Numbered from the stretch's first letter, positions 14,886-23,104 are shown. The stretch: 27,768 nt of DNA from JACDAN01 sp046729215 (GCA_046729215.1 JBKPGE010000138.1:1-27768); one strand, 5' to 3'. Numbers and translations: made by a program. The notes: generated from the sequence alone by a model not told the origin.

Positions 14886-15905
14886 GTGGCAGAGCTTCCG
14901 ATCCCACCGCACTTCAGGCGCAAGCACGTCGGCGAGATCTGGCAAATCGCCTACCAGGAGCGTGCCGAGGAGGCCCAGGCCTGGGCCGAGGAGCACGGGC
15001 TTCGCGCGGCGCTCGAGGACAGCCTCCGGGTCTGTCTCGTCGCCGTGGACCTCCAGAACACCTTCTGCATCCCGGGGTACGAGCTCTACGTTCGCGGCGC
15101 CGAGCACGACAACCAGCGGCTCTGCGAGTTCCTCTACCGCAACCTCGGGACGATCACGGCGATCATCCCGACGCTCGACACCCATCGAGCGATGCAGATC
15201 TTTCACCCGGCCTGGCTGGTGGACAACGAAGGCCGCCATCCGGAGCCGTACACGCTCGTCACGACCGAGGACGTCGAGTCCGGTCGCTGGCGGGTCAACC
15301 CGCCGGCAGTCGAGAGCACGGGCATCGAGGCCGACTACGCCCAGCGCCAGCTGCTCGACTACACGCGAAAACTGGCAGAGGGCGGCAAATACGACCTCAC
15401 GATCTGGCCGTATCACGCCATGCTCGGCGGGATCGGCCATGCCCTCGTCTCGGCCATCGAAGAGGCGATCTTCTTCCACACCATCGCGCGCTACAGCCAG
15501 CCGGCCTTCCAGGTCAAGGGCGACAACCCGCTGACGGAGCACTACTCGGTGCTGGGCCCGGAGATCACACAGGGCCCGGGCGGAGAGACGATCGCCGGCA
15601 AGAACGACCTCCTCATCCAGCAGCTCTCGCTCTACGACCTGATCATCGTCGGGGGCCAGGCGAAGAGCCACTGCGTCGCGTGGACGATCGCCGACCTCCT
15701 GGAGGGCGACGACGAGCGCGAGCGTGCCCTGGCGCCGCGCACCTACCTGTTGGAGGACTGCACGTCGCCGGTGGTCGTCCCGGGGATGGACTACACGGCC
15801 GAGGCCGATGCGGCCTTCGAGCGGTTCGCCGCGGCGGGCATGCACGTCGTCCGCTCGACGGAGCCGATCGAGAGCTGGCCCGGAATCCCCGCGCCCGTCA
15901 GGTAA
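14886..15905 (+). CDS. Large nicotinamidase/isochorismatase-family cysteine hydrolase
   Basis: A 339-aa member of the isochorismatase superfamily, probably the nicotinamidase that deamidates nicotinamide to nicotinate. Catalytic residues can be placed: Asp55 (VAVDLQNTF), Lys211 (VKGDNPLTEHYS, matching the PncA KG...YS segment) and nucleophile Cys263 (KSHCVAW). Metal ligands fit LDTH (Asp98, His100) and WPYH (His177). Ordinary PncA is about 180-210 aa. This form has a longer N-terminus and insertions between the metal site and the lysine. The neighbour, nicotinate phosphoribosyltransferase, would use its product, and the two converge with an 8-bp overlap. The GTG at 14886 has no ribosome site. 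Another amidase substrate cannot be excluded. Confidence 0.8.
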   Translation: MAELPIPPHFRRKHVGEIWQIAYQERAEEAQAWAEEHGLRAALEDSLRVCLVAVDLQNTFCIPGYELYVRGAEHDNQRLCEFLYRNLGTITAIIPTLDTHRAMQIFHPAWLVDNEGRHPEPYTLVTTEDVESGRWRVNPPAVESTGIEADYAQRQLLDYTRKLAEGGKYDLTIWPYHAMLGGIGHALVSAIEEAIFFHTIARYSQPAFQVKGDNPLTEHYSVLGPEITQGPGGETIAGKNDLLIQQLSLYDLIIVGGQAKSHCVAWTIADLLEGDDERERALAPRTYLLEDCTSPVVVPGMDYTAEADAAFERFAAAGMHVVRSTEPIESWPGIPAPVR

Positions 15906-16986
15906 CGAGCTCCAGCCGCTCGTTCGGCCGGTACCAGCGTCCGGCCTTGGCCGACGGGCGTCCATCGGTCAGGACGACGTCAGCGGTGAAGTCATTCTCG
16001 CCCCGGATGAGGGCCGAGCCGACGCCGTAGGAGTCGACCGGCACGCCCTTCTGCTCGAACTCCCGGATCCGCTCGGCGTTCATCCCGCCGGAGACGACGA
16101 TCTTGATGCGCTCGAACCCGTCTCGGTCGAGCGCTTCGCGGACCTTCAGCACGAGCCGCTCGTTGACGCCGCGCGGGTCGAAGTCGCCGAGCTCGTGCCA
16201 GAGCAAGCGATCGACCATCGTGCGCGACGTGTCGAGCCGGACGCCCCAAAGCCGGTCCCCGAGCGCGCGGGCGACTTCCAGCGACGTTCGGATCGAGTCG
16301 TTCTCGAAGTCGACGAGGACGACGACGTTCATGTCGGGGTCGCTGTGCTCGACGAACTTCGTCGCCGCGAGCACGGTGTTCCCGCCGTACGAGCTGATCA
16401 GGGAATGGGGCACGGTTCCGATCGCCCGGCCGCCCCACCAGGAGGCATTCGCCTCGGTGGTGACACCGATCGGGACACCGATCGACGAGCCCGCGATGTA
16501 GGCGGCGTAGCCGTCGCCGGTCTGGACGCGGTGATGGTCGTACCGGGCGGGCATGAAGATGATCGGCTTGCCGTTCGCCGCCTCGACCACGCGCTTGACG
16601 TTCGTGGCGATCATCGTCCGTCGCGCGAGCACGCCGAGGTAAACGGTCTCCAGGTGGGCGAATCCCGTGTAGTCGCCCTCGATCATCATCGCCGTCTCCC
16701 ACGGAGCGACCTCGTCGCCGTCGTACAGCGCGTGAACTGTCAGGGCCTCCCAGTCATCCGAGCAGAGCTTGAGAATCGCGATCGCCTCGTCCATTCCGGC
16801 GAGCAGCGCGTGCTTCCGCTGAAAGACCTGCATCACGACGCGCGGACGGCGCTCGTCCTCGAGCAGGACGCGCCGCGTCTGGTTGAAGTACTCGTCCGTG
16901 TAGTAGCCCTCCCGCATCTTCTCGACCGGGAGGTCGAAGATCTCCGGCGGAAGCCGCCTGCCGCGCTCTCTAGTCTCGAGCGCCAC
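15898..16986 (-). CDS. pncB: Nicotinate phosphoribosyltransferase
   Basis: A 362-aa NAPRTase, which joins nicotinate to PRPP to give nicotinate mononucleotide in the Preiss-Handler NAD salvage route. Visible segments are MREGYYTDEYFNQTRRVL near the N-terminus, ETVYLGVLARRTMIATN, FMPARYDHHRVQTGDGYAAYIAGS, AIGTVPHSLI (the active-site HS), VVLVDFENDS, and KIVVSGGMNAERI with GVGSALI near the phosphate site. The length fits the short bacterial/archaeal form. The GTG start at 16986 has GAGGAAGAGG just upstream and overlaps the DUF1385 gene by 17 bp. It is the last gene of a four-gene operon, and its stop overlaps that of the nicotinamidase-like gene. Confidence 0.92.
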   Translation of the reverse strand: MALETRERGRRLPPEIFDLPVEKMREGYYTDEYFNQTRRVLLEDERRPRVVMQVFQRKHALLAGMDEAIAILKLCSDDWEALTVHALYDGDEVAPWETAMMIEGDYTGFAHLETVYLGVLARRTMIATNVKRVVEAANGKPIIFMPARYDHHRVQTGDGYAAYIAGSSIGVPIGVTTEANASWWGGRAIGTVPHSLISSYGGNTVLAATKFVEHSDPDMNVVVLVDFENDSIRTSLEVARALGDRLWGVRLDTSRTMVDRLLWHELGDFDPRGVNERLVLKVREALDRDGFERIKIVVSGGMNAERIREFEQKGVPVDSYGVGSALIRGENDFTADVVLTDGRPSAKAGRWYRPNERLELVT

Positions 16987-17761
16987 GGGCCTCTTCCTCG
17001 AGGCGCAGGCACTCAGCGAGGGCCGTCTCGGCGACCTCGAGCTGCTCGGGAGTCGGCTCCGCCGTCGCCAGGCGGTGCTGTAGCTCGTGGCCGGGCTTCG
17101 CCAGCAGCTGCGACACCTTGTTGTCCGGATTGCGGGCCATCCAGGCGAAGAGCTCGGTCGAGGTGGCGACCGCGCCGAGCGCCGCGGCCAGCCGTGCGGG
17201 GCCGCGGAACTGCGGCGGCGCCTTGGCCGCGAGGCTGTTCCCAGCCGCCATGGTCACCACGAGCGGGCCGATGAGATGCGAGCCGCAGCGTTCGTGCTCC
17301 TTCTCGCGCGGCTCTCCGTGCTCGTAGGTTCCGATCGAGATGTGTTCCGCCCCGTGGTACGCGGCGAGAGCCTGCCCGCGGAGAGCGATCACGGCAGGCG
17401 CCATCGAGGCGACACCGGCGATGAACTCCTTCGTCGCGGCGCCGAGGCCGGAGTTGCGCACGAGCTGCGTGACGACCATCCCGCCCGCCATCGCAGCGAG
17501 TACGACAGGCCGTTCGAAGGGAAGGCGGGCCTCGGGAAGCCGACGGCGGATCTCCGGCAGGAGCGTGAAGGCTTCGACGATGCGGGCTGGGCCACGGAGC
17601 AGCGGCTGCTCGACACCACTCGCGCGGAACTGCTTGAACGCCGAGGCGTGCTTGAGCGTTCCGTCAGGCATCCGCACGGCGCAGGCCCACGCGTTCGGCC
17701 CGTGCACGAGCACGCCGTTCGCTAGGGCCATCCCGCCGAGGCGAATCTTCTCCTCCGTCAT
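16970..17761 (-). CDS. DUF1385 membrane protein (YqhQ-like)
   Basis: A 263-aa DUF1385 protein. The N-terminus LGGMALANGVLVHGPNAWACAVRMPDG matches the family GGQAVxEGVMMRGP block. The signature AAYHGAEHISIGTYEHGEP..EHERCGSHL lies at about 133-163 and carries the conserved HxAEH and HxRCG residues, which look like a metal site. Hydrophobic stretches at about 86-103, 117-130 and 165-180 suggest membrane association. The family is widespread and uncharacterised. Family members are often about 300 aa. The ATG start is five bases after the M20 peptidase stop, and the end overlaps the NAPRTase start. Confidence 0.85.
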   Translation of the reverse strand: MTEEKIRLGGMALANGVLVHGPNAWACAVRMPDGTLKHASAFKQFRASGVEQPLLRGPARIVEAFTLLPEIRRRLPEARLPFERPVVLAAMAGGMVVTQLVRNSGLGAATKEFIAGVASMAPAVIALRGQALAAYHGAEHISIGTYEHGEPREKEHERCGSHLIGPLVVTMAAGNSLAAKAPPQFRGPARLAAALGAVATSTELFAWMARNPDNKVSQLLAKPGHELQHRLATAEPTPEQLEVAETALAECLRLEEEARGARD

Positions 17762-17766
17762 GCCGA

Positions 17767-19071
17767 TTACGGTAGCGACGAGAGCGCGCTTGCCGCGTGG
17801 CGAAGGAAGCGCACGCCCAGCTCGAGGTCGTCGAGCTCGATCCGCTCGTCGGCCGAGTGGATCAGGCGCGCGGCGACTTCGGGCTCCATCGTCCGCATCG
17901 GAAAGAACCCGTACGCAACCGTCCCGAACGCCTCGCGCACCCAGTGGCTGTCGGTGAAGCCGGACAAGAGCAAGGGCACGGTCTGCGCCTCCGGCTCGAT
18001 CTCGGCGACGAACGACTCGATGACGTCCCAGAGCGGCGAGTCAACCGGCGATCGCGTGCCGCCCTGCGCCTCGATCCACTCCAGGTCATAGGCCGCGGCG
18101 TCGAGCAGGCCGGCAACGTTGGCCTCGACCTCCGCTTGCGTGTGACCGGGAAGGATCCGGCAATCGACCGTGATCCGGCAGCGATTCGGGATCACGTTGC
18201 GCTTCTTCGAGGCCTCGATCTCGGTAGGCGCCAGGGTCGTTCCGAGGAGCGGCTCGACGATGTCGCCCGCGAGCGGATGGACCGCCCTGGCCGCGCTGAC
18301 GGCCTCCATCGGCTGGGGAACCTCGCCGCAGACGGCCTGCAGGAAGGCTGCGACCTCGGGTCCGACCTCCGGCTCATCCCGAAAGACACCGAGCCGTTCG
18401 ACGATCGGCGCCGCCTTCACGAGCGCGTTGTCGGCCATTCCCGGCCGCGACGCGTGCCCGCTTCGGCCGTGGATGGTGATCCGGAACGGCGCGCTCATCT
18501 TCTCCGCCGTGGAGCAGACATAGAACGCGCGGCCGTCGAGCACGAGTCGATCGCCGCCGCCTTCGTTGATGCAGTACTCGGCCCGGACAGCCTCAGGGTG
18601 CTCCTCGACCAGCCACTGGAGCCCGAATCCGGCGCCGACCTCCTCGTCGGCGCAGGCGGCGAAGACCAGGTCGCCCGGCGGCTCGAAGCCCTCCCGGGCC
18701 AAAGACGCGATCGCGACGGCACTCGCGGCGACCTGCCCTTTCATGTCGAGCGCCCCGCGGCCCCAGACCTGCTCGTCGCGGAGCTCGCCCGACCAGGGGT
18801 CGAGCTGCCACTCACCGGGATCGGCGAGGACGGTGTCGGTGTGGGACAGCAGGAGCAGCCGCGGCCCATCGGCGACGCCGGCAATGCGCGCGACGAGGTT
18901 CGCGCGCTCTGGCACCCTCGCGTAGAGCTCGCACGCGACGCCGCTTGCCTCGAGGTACGACCGCAGATGCTCGGCCACCCGCGTCTCGTTTCCCGGCGGG
19001 TTGACCGTGTCCAGCCGGATGAGGTTCTGAAGAAGGCCGGCGGCCTCGTCCCGCAACGAGATCGTTGCCAC
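17767..19071 (-). CDS. M20 family metallopeptidase (ArgE/DapE-like)
   Basis: A 434-aa M20 zinc amidohydrolase, of the ArgE/DapE/carboxypeptidase G2 group. The di-zinc site is complete: LLSHTDTV (His77, with Asp79), GRGALDMKG (bridging Asp109), CADEEVG (catalytic Glu143, ligand Glu144), INEGGG (Glu170 region) and a C-terminal IHSADERI (His). The dimerisation/lid domain starts at the HGRSGHASRP segment. The substrate cannot be told from sequence: peptides, acyl-amino acids and succinyl-diaminopimelate are all possible. The GTG start at 19071 shares one base with the methyltransferase stop. The upstream reading frame extending to 19245 is a shadow of that methyltransferase. Confidence 0.88.
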   Translation of the reverse strand: MATISLRDEAAGLLQNLIRLDTVNPPGNETRVAEHLRSYLEASGVACELYARVPERANLVARIAGVADGPRLLLLSHTDTVLADPGEWQLDPWSGELRDEQVWGRGALDMKGQVAASAVAIASLAREGFEPPGDLVFAACADEEVGAGFGLQWLVEEHPEAVRAEYCINEGGGDRLVLDGRAFYVCSTAEKMSAPFRITIHGRSGHASRPGMADNALVKAAPIVERLGVFRDEPEVGPEVAAFLQAVCGEVPQPMEAVSAARAVHPLAGDIVEPLLGTTLAPTEIEASKKRNVIPNRCRITVDCRILPGHTQAEVEANVAGLLDAAAYDLEWIEAQGGTRSPVDSPLWDVIESFVAEIEPEAQTVPLLLSGFTDSHWVREAFGTVAYGFFPMRTMEPEVAARLIHSADERIELDDLELGVRFLRHAASALSSLP

Positions 19072-19865
19072 TATTTGCGCGTGCCGACCGTGAGTAGATA
19101 GGTGCGCGAGCCCTTGACGCCGCCATTCGTCCGCGACTGCTCGTGTAACTCCACGAACGCCCTGTGCAGCTCCTCGCGCTTCTCGTCGTCGAGGCTCTCC
19201 GCCAGGACCTTCGTCGGCCCGTAGTCGCCAACGAACAACTCCCATACCGCTTCTCCGGACTCCATCTCGAGCGGCGAGTCGAGAAGCTCGAGCTCGAGGT
19301 CGAAGTCACCGCCCAGGAGATCGCGGACGTGGTCCTTGCGGCCCCAGTCGAACGGATTGCCGACGCCCGCCGGAGGAGCCGGCTGATACTGCCGCATGAT
19401 TCCGAAGATCTTGGCGAGCCCGGAATCGGGGGTCCAGCCGGCCAGGCCGATGTGCCCGCCCGGTTTCGTGACGCGGGCGAGCTCCTTGGCGACGGCCGCG
19501 TGATCTGGCGCGAACATCACGCCACAGGTCGAGGTGACGACGTCGAAGCTTGCGTCCTCGAGGTCGAGCGCCTCCGCGTCGCCGACGCGATAGTCGATGT
19601 CGAGCCCGCGCTCGTCTGCCAGCTCCTTAGCCTGCTCGATCAGCGCGGGCGCGAGGTCGACTCCAACGACCTCGATCCCTTTCGCTGCAACGAGTTCCGG
19701 AACGGCGCCGGTTCCGCAGGCAAGGTCGAGAACCCGCTCTCCCGGCTGTGGATCGAGCCGCTCTAGTACGGCTTGATGCAGGTCGGCACCCGTCTCGGTG
19801 ATGCTCTGGTACGGGCCCGAGCCCCACGCCACGGCATGACGTTCTTTCAGCTCTTCGAATGGCAT
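19071..19865 (-). CDS. Class I SAM-dependent methyltransferase (UbiE/type 11-like)
   Basis: A 264-aa methyltransferase with Rossmann motif I VLDLACGTG (about 45-53), motif II VVGVDLAP, the DYRVGDAEALDL acidic loop and DVVTSTCGVMFAPDH (motif IV/V region), then the type 11 LARVTKPGGHIGLAGW. The C-terminal part resembles enzymes acting on small lipophilic or carboxylic substrates, but the substrate is not predictable. The ATG at 19865 is six bases after TATGCT on the minus strand, fitting a leaderless mRNA. It heads an operon with M20 peptidase, DUF1385 and NAPRTase, and is divergent from rarA. An upstream ATG at 19916 would run into rarA and is rejected. Confidence 0.88.
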   Translation of the reverse strand: MPFEELKERHAVAWGSGPYQSITETGADLHQAVLERLDPQPGERVLDLACGTGAVPELVAAKGIEVVGVDLAPALIEQAKELADERGLDIDYRVGDAEALDLEDASFDVVTSTCGVMFAPDHAAVAKELARVTKPGGHIGLAGWTPDSGLAKIFGIMRQYQPAPPAGVGNPFDWGRKDHVRDLLGGDFDLELELLDSPLEMESGEAVWELFVGDYGPTKVLAESLDDEKREELHRAFVELHEQSRTNGGVKGSRTYLLTVGTRK

Positions 19866-19871
19866 GCGCGG

Positions 19872-19879
19872 AGCATACT
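19872..19879. promoter_or_regulatory. Bidirectional -10 core between the methyltransferase and rarA
   Basis: The 22-bp gap between the two ATGs contains AGCATACT. On the plus strand CATACT (19874-19879) ends eight bases before the rarA ATG at 19888. On the minus strand TATGCT (complement of 19872-19877) ends six bases before the methyltransferase ATG at 19865. Both spacings put the start site at or next to the start codon, so both mRNAs may be leaderless. Neither gene has a ribosome site. Confidence 0.55.
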
Positions 19880-19887
19880 TCGGTGCA

Positions 19888-21159
19888 ATGAGCGACCTTT
19901 TCTCAGATGCAGCCAAGGAGCGGCTGCCGGAGGTTGCGCCGCTCGCCCTCCGCCTACGCCCGCAGCGGCTGGAGGACTTCGTAGGCCAGGAGCACGTCCT
20001 CGGCGAGGGATCAGCGTTGCGACTGGCGATCGAGGAGGACCGCGCCGGCTCGATGATCCTCTATGGACCGCCGGGAAGCGGCAAGACGACCTTGGCCCGC
20101 GTCATCGCCAACCGGACCGGCGCCGAGTTCGAGGAGCTCTCGGCCGTCTCGGCCTCGGTCTCGGACGTCCGAGCGACGATCGCACGGGGACGCGAGCGCC
20201 TCGGCGCGAACGGCCGGCGGACGATTCTCTTCCTGGACGAGATCCATCGCTTCAACAAGGCTCAGCAGGACGCGTTGCTGCCGGCGGTGGAAGAGGGCGT
20301 GGTCACACTCATCGGGGCGACGACCGAGAACCCCTACTTCGAGGTCAACTCGGCGCTCCTTTCGCGAACGCAGATCTACGAGCTCGAGCCGCTGTCGGAC
20401 GCGGATCTCGCCACGGTTGTGCTGCGCGGCGCTTCGGAGCTCGAGGCCGAGGTGCCAGACGACATCGTCGACCTCATCGCACGGCGAGCGGGCGGCGATG
20501 CGCGAAACGCGCTCAACATCCTCGAGCTCGCTGTCCAGACCGCACGGGCCGAAGGTGAGGCGATCGGCGAAGAGCACGTCGAAGACGCGGCCCGCAAGCG
20601 GCCGCTCGTCTACGACAAGGGCGGCGACGCGCACTACGACTTCGTCTCCGCCTTCATCAAATCGATGCGCGGGTCCGATCCCGACGCGTCGCTCTACTAC
20701 CTCGCCGCGATGCTCGAGGGCGGTGAGGATCCCCGCTACATCGCGCGGCGGATGATCGTCCTCGCCTCAGAGGACATCGGCAACGCCGATCCGCGAGCGC
20801 TGCAGGTCGCAGTCGCCGCCGCCCAGGCCGTGGAGCACGTCGGCCTCCCCGAGGCCCGGCTCAACCTCGCCCAGGCTGCGATCTACCTCGCCAGGGCGCC
20901 GAAGTCGAACGCCGTCATCGCGGCGCTCAACGAAGCGCAGAAGGACGTCCGCGACCACGGACATCTCCGCCCACCCGCGCCGCTGCGCGACACGCATTAC
21001 TACGGCGCCAGGAAGCTCGGCCGAGGCGAGGGTTACATCTATCCCCACTCGGACCCGCGCGGCTTCGACGTCGACTACCTGCCCGACGAGCTGAAGAGCC
21101 GGCGGTACTATCGGCCGTCCGGTTCAGGCGAGGAGAAGGGGGAGGACGATGGCGGTTGA
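19888..21159 (+). CDS. rarA: RarA/MgsA replication-associated recombination AAA+ ATPase
   Basis: A 423-aa clamp-loader-like AAA+ ATPase that acts at stalled replication forks. Visible segments are LRPQRLEDFVGQEHVLG (24-40), Walker A YGPPGSGKTT (59-68), Walker B ILFLDEIHRF, sensor 1 GATTENP, and the RarA-specific tetramerisation half (YDKGGDAHYDFVSAFIKSMRGSDPDASLYYLA, SEDIGNADPRAL, HLRPPAPLRDTHY). The length is normal. I chose ATG at 19888, directly after the -10 element; an earlier in-frame ATG at 19864 would overlap the divergent gene. The OsmC-like gene starts inside its last codons, so the two are co-transcribed. Confidence 0.95.
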   Translation: MSDLFSDAAKERLPEVAPLALRLRPQRLEDFVGQEHVLGEGSALRLAIEEDRAGSMILYGPPGSGKTTLARVIANRTGAEFEELSAVSASVSDVRATIARGRERLGANGRRTILFLDEIHRFNKAQQDALLPAVEEGVVTLIGATTENPYFEVNSALLSRTQIYELEPLSDADLATVVLRGASELEAEVPDDIVDLIARRAGGDARNALNILELAVQTARAEGEAIGEEHVEDAARKRPLVYDKGGDAHYDFVSAFIKSMRGSDPDASLYYLAAMLEGGEDPRYIARRMIVLASEDIGNADPRALQVAVAAAQAVEHVGLPEARLNLAQAAIYLARAPKSNAVIAALNEAQKDVRDHGHLRPPAPLRDTHYYGARKLGRGEGYIYPHSDPRGFDVDYLPDELKSRRYYRPSGSGEEKGEDDGG

Positions 21160-21583
21160 GCGCAGGGCAAACGCGGTCTGGGAAGGCGACCTCATGGGTG
21201 GCTCCGGAACAGTTTCGACACAGAGCGGGGTTGTCGAAAACGAAACGGTCACGTGGAGGTCGCGCGCCGAGCAGGCCGACGAGAACACCAGCCCGGAGGA
21301 GCTGATCGCCGCCGCACATGCGACCTGCGTCTCGATGGCGCTCGCGCATGGCCTGGCGCAGGCCGGGACGCCGGCCAAGCGCTTGGAGAGCGAAGGGACG
21401 GCGACGTTCGACCAGACGGACGACGGGTTTCGCCTGACGACGATGAAGCTCAGCATCCGCGGCGAGGTGGACGGCCTCGACGAGGACGGCTTCCGCCAGG
21501 CGGCAGAAACGGCAGCGGAGAACTGTCCGGTCACGCAGGCCCTGAAGGGCAACGTCGACGTTTCGCTGGACGCGTCGCTCTAG
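21149..21583 (+). CDS. OsmC/Ohr-family peroxiredoxin
   Basis: A 144-aa OsmC-family thiol peroxidase, expected to reduce organic hydroperoxides. The two redox cysteines are in place: Cys60 (AAHATCVSMAL) and Cys126 (ENCPVTQAL). The SPEELIAAAHA helix and the GTVSTQSG region are typical. It looks closer to OsmC than to Ohr. The start is ATG at 21149 with GGAGG just upstream (GGAGGACGATG) and an 11-bp overlap with rarA. Pairing with a fork-protection ATPase may mean both serve stress survival, which is inference. Its stop TAG sits in a CTAG shared with the convergent phosphoesterase gene. Confidence 0.92.
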   Translation: MAVERRANAVWEGDLMGGSGTVSTQSGVVENETVTWRSRAEQADENTSPEELIAAAHATCVSMALAHGLAQAGTPAKRLESEGTATFDQTDDGFRLTTMKLSIRGEVDGLDEDGFRQAAETAAENCPVTQALKGNVDVSLDASL

Positions 21584-22248
21584 TCGGAGCCCTTGAGGAG
21601 CCGCGCCGCAGCGAACTCGCCGAAGTCGCCGCCCATCGAGCGATAAGCGGCCGCCGCCCGTTCGACGTCGTACTCCGTGCGCCGGAAGTCGAAGTCGCCG
21701 TCCCACGTCGCCCAGGCGGCTCGAACGTCGCCGTCCAAGGGCATCCCCACGCTGCCGGGGTTGACCAGATCGGTGTCCTTCGGGCCCCGACGCCGGAACT
21801 GCTGGTGGCTGTGGCCGAAGACGATCGTCCGGTCGTGTTCACCCGCCAGTAGCCGTTCCTCCCCGCCCTGGGGCTGTGGTGCGAAGCTTTCGTCGTCGGC
21901 AAGCGGTGACCCGTGGACGTAGAGGACGCGGTCCAATTCGGCTTGCGCCGGCAGTCCGTGGAGCCACTCCACCTCGTCGTCGGGGATTCCGCCGCCGAAG
22001 AGCTCGTAGACCTCCATGACCTCGGGACGGTCGAGCGGAGGCTCGCGGAGCCAGCGCTCGCCGTTCCCGCGGATCCACGTCGCGTTCGGAAGGACACGCA
22101 GCCGCTCAAGGGTCTCCAGTGGTGCCGGGCTCGGCGTCCCGTAGTCACCGCCGAGCAGGTACCGGTCGGCGGCGATCTCGGCCGCCTGTGCGAGCACCTC
22201 GTCCAGCGCCGGAATGTTTCCGTGGATGTCGTAGAGGACAGCCAGCAC
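21580..22248 (-). CDS. Calcineurin-like metallophosphoesterase (YfcE/MJ0936-like)
   Basis: A 222-aa metallophosphoesterase. The metal motifs are YDIHGN (7-12), LGGDYGT (about 32-38), RGNGERW (GN(H/D) block with Gly for Asp or His), VLYVHGSP and VFGHSHQQF, followed by LVNPGSVGMP, which is typical of YfcE-like phosphodiesterases. Such enzymes split phosphodiesters in vitro, and the natural substrate is usually unknown. The GTG start at 22248 lies ten bases after the stop of the methyltransferase gene, with no clear ribosome site. Its end shares CTAG with the OsmC-like gene. Confidence 0.9.
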   Translation of the reverse strand: MLAVLYDIHGNIPALDEVLAQAAEIAADRYLLGGDYGTPSPAPLETLERLRVLPNATWIRGNGERWLREPPLDRPEVMEVYELFGGGIPDDEVEWLHGLPAQAELDRVLYVHGSPLADDESFAPQPQGGEERLLAGEHDRTIVFGHSHQQFRRRGPKDTDLVNPGSVGMPLDGDVRAAWATWDGDFDFRRTEYDVERAAAAYRSMGGDFGEFAAARLLKGSD

Positions 22249-22258
22249 CGAGCGCCGG

Positions 22259-23104
22259 CTAGGCGGTGCGGATCACGGCGAAAAGGTTGCGCTCACACGG
22301 CTTCCCCGCGGGATCGAACGCCTGGTGGAAGCCGAGGTGCTCGATCCTCGAGCCGACGCACGTGTGGGCGAGATAGGTCGTCAGCCAGGAGCGCGCGTCC
22401 GGCGTCATCTCAGGGAGGCGAAAGTCGGGTGTCATCTCGGCCTCGCCGGTGTCGAAGATCATCACCTTCCGCGTGTGCAGCCAGACGGCCTCGAGCATCT
22501 CCGTCGCCTTGCTCAGCCCGTGTGTGCGGACGAAGTGATGCCAGATCGACAGGCACAGGACACAATCGGCGTCGGGCAGCGTGAAGGCGTTCTCGGGTGT
22601 TACCTCCAGGGCGAGAACCCCGACATTGCGATTCTCGGTCTTCCTGACTGCGAGCAGCGCGGTCCGATAGTTGCTCGGCATGTTCTCGACGGCGATCGTC
22701 GGGACGCCCTCTGCGCCGAGCATGAGCGAGAAGTACCCCTCGCATGCTCCGATGTCGACCGCGCTTTCAACCCGCTGCGCCTTGATGACCGGGAGCATCG
22801 CCGCCCAACGCGACTCGGAGCCCGTACCCCGGGCGGCACGCGCCGGTACGCCGGGAACGGGTTGATAAAGGCCGTTGGGCAGCGTGTCGATCCGAAAGCG
22901 GAGCCGATCGAGGACGTCGTCGACCGCCTCGAACGTCTGCTTTGTCACGACGGGCCGGAGCACGCGCTTGAGCAGTGGCCAGCGGCGCGCCCGGGCGTCC
23001 CCGGCGATGCCGAAGCCCTCGTAGGTGCGGGCGACGGCGACGCCCAGCAACAAGCCGCCGATCACCGCGACCAGTGGGAAGTCTTCGTCGAGGACGCCCA
23101 ACAA
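22259..23104 (-). CDS. SAM-dependent methyltransferase with an N-terminal membrane segment (start uncertain)
   Basis: Class I methyltransferase, about 268-281 aa. Motif I is SAVDIGACEGYFSLML, followed by IAVENMPSNYR, DCVLCLSIWHHF and VMIFDTGEAEM; the substrate is unknown. Three starts are possible. TTG at 23104 is the longest in frame. GTG at 23065 overlaps the upstream stop in a GTGA junction like others in this window. Alternatively the true N-terminus lies further upstream in another frame: the residues before 23104 in this frame (LALPVGAVACSLVLL) and after it (PLVAVIGGLLLGVAVA) both read as TM helices that would continue the membrane ORF at 23062-23337. A one-base deletion near 23130-23160 would explain this. 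The metallophosphoesterase follows after ten bases. Confidence 0.75.
   Translation of the reverse strand: MLGVLDEDFPLVAVIGGLLLGVAVARTYEGFGIAGDARARRWPLLKRVLRPVVTKQTFEAVDDVLDRLRFRIDTLPNGLYQPVPGVPARAARGTGSESRWAAMLPVIKAQRVESAVDIGACEGYFSLMLGAEGVPTIAVENMPSNYRTALLAVRKTENRNVGVLALEVTPENAFTLPDADCVLCLSIWHHFVRTHGLSKATEMLEAVWLHTRKVMIFDTGEAEMTPDFRLPEMTPDARSWLTTYLAHTCVGSRIEHLGFHQAFDPAGKPCERNLFAVIRTA

Noticed and set aside
13134..15965. Very long minus-strand ORF (943 codons)
   Set aside because: It is out of frame with the FtsH-like gene and antisense to the nicotinamidase-like gene. It is Arg/Pro-rich and has no family features; a high-GC shadow.
17797..19101. Long plus-strand ORF opposite the M20 peptidase gene
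   Set aside because: Antisense shadow; the minus strand has a full set of M20 metal ligands.
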